A DNA stretch of 64,000 nucleotides, from positions 186,001-250,000 of the forward strand of contig JAIELJ010000004.1 in NCBI GenBank assembly GCA_019753105.1, read 5' to 3'. The notes beneath the pieces were generated by a model, which saw only the letters and a list, made by a program, of their open reading frames with translations, searched no databases and had not been told where the DNA came from. This DNA comes from Hyphomonadaceae bacterium. Lineage in GTDB: Bacteria > Pseudomonadota > Alphaproteobacteria > Caulobacterales > Aquidulcibacteraceae. Positions 62,833 through 64,000 of the stretch are shown here, one piece after another. The stretch's first letter is position 1. Each line of letters starts with the position of its first letter. A program made the translations under genes and the position numbers.

Positions 62833-64000
62833 CTAGCGCCAGCGGATCAGGCCATCATCGTCAAGCTTAGCGATGCCGCGGGCGCCGACGGGCTCGCTTT
62901 CACCGGACGTCAGAAACGCGATGAGGTCGGTCTCACTGGCTTCCACGCGCGCCAGTACGCGCTTTTCGCTGGGCGTGCGCGCGACGATGACGCCGGCGCG
63001 GGGCGCGCCTTCGCGTGTGTAAAATACAGTGTACGTCTCGATGCGCGCTTCGCCTTCATAGGTTTCTAGCAATTCGACGCGCGTGCGGTTTGTGTCGTCA
63101 TAAGCAGCGCTTGCCTGGCGCTTTGCCGCGATCGCCGGATCGCAAGAGACGACGATGGCGTGGCTCGTTGTCGCCAGGCCGCCATTGCCGAACAGCAACC
63201 CATGACCGCCGCTTCCGCGTAGCGCTTGCGTCATCGCGGCGATGGCGTGGCTCATATAATTGCCGACCGGGCCGCCGCCGAAGGTGAGGCCGCCGAACAC
63301 GCTGATCGGCTTGTCGAGCGGCCAGCCGATGGCGCGGCGCGCAAGTTTCGGCACGCACGGAAAGCACGAATAGAGTTCAAGATGAGCGAGATCATCGGCG
63401 GCAAGGCCATTCAGCGAAAGCGCCGTCTGTAGCGTCCATTCGAGCGAGGGCGAATGATGCAGCGGCTCGCGCACCAACACGTCGCCGGGCTCGCGCGCAG
63501 ACGCACCGTTGCCGACATAAATCAAGCGCTGTTCTGGGACGCCCATCTGCTTGGCCTTCGCCAGGCTCGTCACGATGAACCCAGCGCCCTGGTTCACCGA
63601 AGCGTTAGCGACCATGAGTTTTGTGTAGGGGAAGGTGATCAGCCGATTGTTCGGCGTGACTGTGAGAATTTCCTCCGCTCTGCGCGCCTCTCTCAGCCAC
63701 GCGCCTTCACTGTGCGCTGCGACCTCCGATAAGCCCGCCCAGAGCGTGGCGCTTTCCGTTTGCGCTTCGGCGAGGCTTTGCCCCCACGCGGCGCGGCAGG
63801 CGTTTTCGTAGAGCGGATACACATCTGTCGGCGCGACGATGCCGTAGCGCTCGCGGCCTGGCCGCGTTGCACGCGTCGCACGCGTGGCGGAATCGCGCAC
63901 GGCGTCGCGTTTTTCGCCCGCGCGCTTGCCAGCGGTGCGCAACCCTTCTCCGCCGGCAATGGCGCAGACTTCGGCGTCGCCTGCTGCAATGCGGCTAGCG
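62833..64000 (-). CDS. thiolase-like acetyl-CoA acetyltransferase, 5' end outside the window
   Basis: The frame is open from the right edge (SRIAAGDAEVCAIAGGEGLR, the typical segment after the thiolase nucleophile loop) to 62833, giving 388 codons. Later segments FPYTKLMVANASVNQGAGFI, LELYSCFPCVPKLARRAIGW, and GGLTFGGGPVGNYMSHAIAA match the long bacterial thiolase-like proteins of about 500 residues related to SCP-x. The catalytic N-terminal third is not in the window. A TTG inside the frame at 63942 should not be taken as the start. Confidence 0.85.
   Translation of the reverse strand, partial: ASRIAAGDAEVCAIAGGEGLRTAGKRAGEKRDAVRDSATRATRATRPGRERYGIVAPTDVYPLYENACRAAWGQSLAEAQTESATLWAGLSEVAAHSEGAWLREARRAEEILTVTPNNRLITFPYTKLMVANASVNQGAGFIVTSLAKAKQMGVPEQRLIYVGNGASAREPGDVLVREPLHHSPSLEWTLQTALSLNGLAADDLAHLELYSCFPCVPKLARRAIGWPLDKPISVFGGLTFGGGPVGNYMSHAIAAMTQALRGSGGHGLLFGNGGLATTSHAIVVSCDPAIAAKRQASAAYDDTNRTRVELLETYEGEARIETYTVFYTREGAPRAGVIVARTPSEKRVLARVEASETDLIAFLTSGESEPVGARGIAKLDDDGLIRWR

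Overview
The window looks like a chromosomal segment of a high-GC alphaproteobacterium of the Caulobacterales/Hyphomonadaceae type. The evidence is a CtrA master regulator, its inhibitor SciP, the flagellar activator FlbD, a Caulobacter-style fliF-fliG-fliH-fliN-flbD operon, a cluster of GANTC (CcrM-type) sites upstream of ctrA, and a TonB-dependent receptor of the Xanthomonas/Caulobacter type. Species cannot be read from the sequence. No rRNA, tRNA, CRISPR array, transposase or phage gene was recognised.

Layout. 1-6.7 kb is a loosely packed accessory stretch: an exported hypothetical protein running off the left edge, an AraC regulator, a CPBP protease, a CPA1 antiporter, a TrxR-like flavoprotein and a catalase cut off after about 225 codons. 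7.2-10.3 kb holds a three-gene CoA module (hydratase, citramalyl/malyl-CoA lyase, family III CoA transferase) able to convert itaconate or mesaconate thioesters to pyruvate and acetyl-CoA. 10.7-14.2 kb has three Crp/Fnr regulators and a small histidine kinase, with a shared operator-like sequence. 14.5-22 kb has a thiolase/CoA-transferase/acyl-CoA dehydrogenase set facing a citMHS-gntR-DUF1446-DUF4387 operon.

22.3-26.4 kb carries a bPH protein, a SUMF1-domain protein and a complete but sequence-divergent tsaC-tsaE-tsaB-tsaD (t6A tRNA modification) set. 26.4-32.7 kb has a Tat/lipoprotein amidohydrolase, a TonB receptor behind nested operator-like repeats, and a DUF885 lipoprotein.

32.8-55.1 kb is the cell-cycle/flagellar core: ctrA, fliIJ, flhG, flhA, flbD, fliN, fliH, fliG, fliF, sciP, flgE, flgD, fliK, flgK, flgL. 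Two divergent sigma-54 promoters and a recurrent 15-bp element (a candidate FlbD site) link flbD to its likely targets. This core is interrupted by a three-gene set (YqcI/YcgG heme N-hydroxylase family, DUF1989, ATP-grasp-like) and by a gene with an in-frame palindromic repeat insertion. 55.1-64 kb has mnmA, two MarR regulators each facing a gene across a perfect palindrome, a thioesterase/thiolase pair, DUF2332, an S9 peptidase and a partial thiolase-like gene.

The most promising material for something undescribed is the divergent four-gene t6A-like operon, the YcgG/DUF1989/ATP-grasp operon, the in-frame palindromic repeat, and the FlbD-type regulatory elements.
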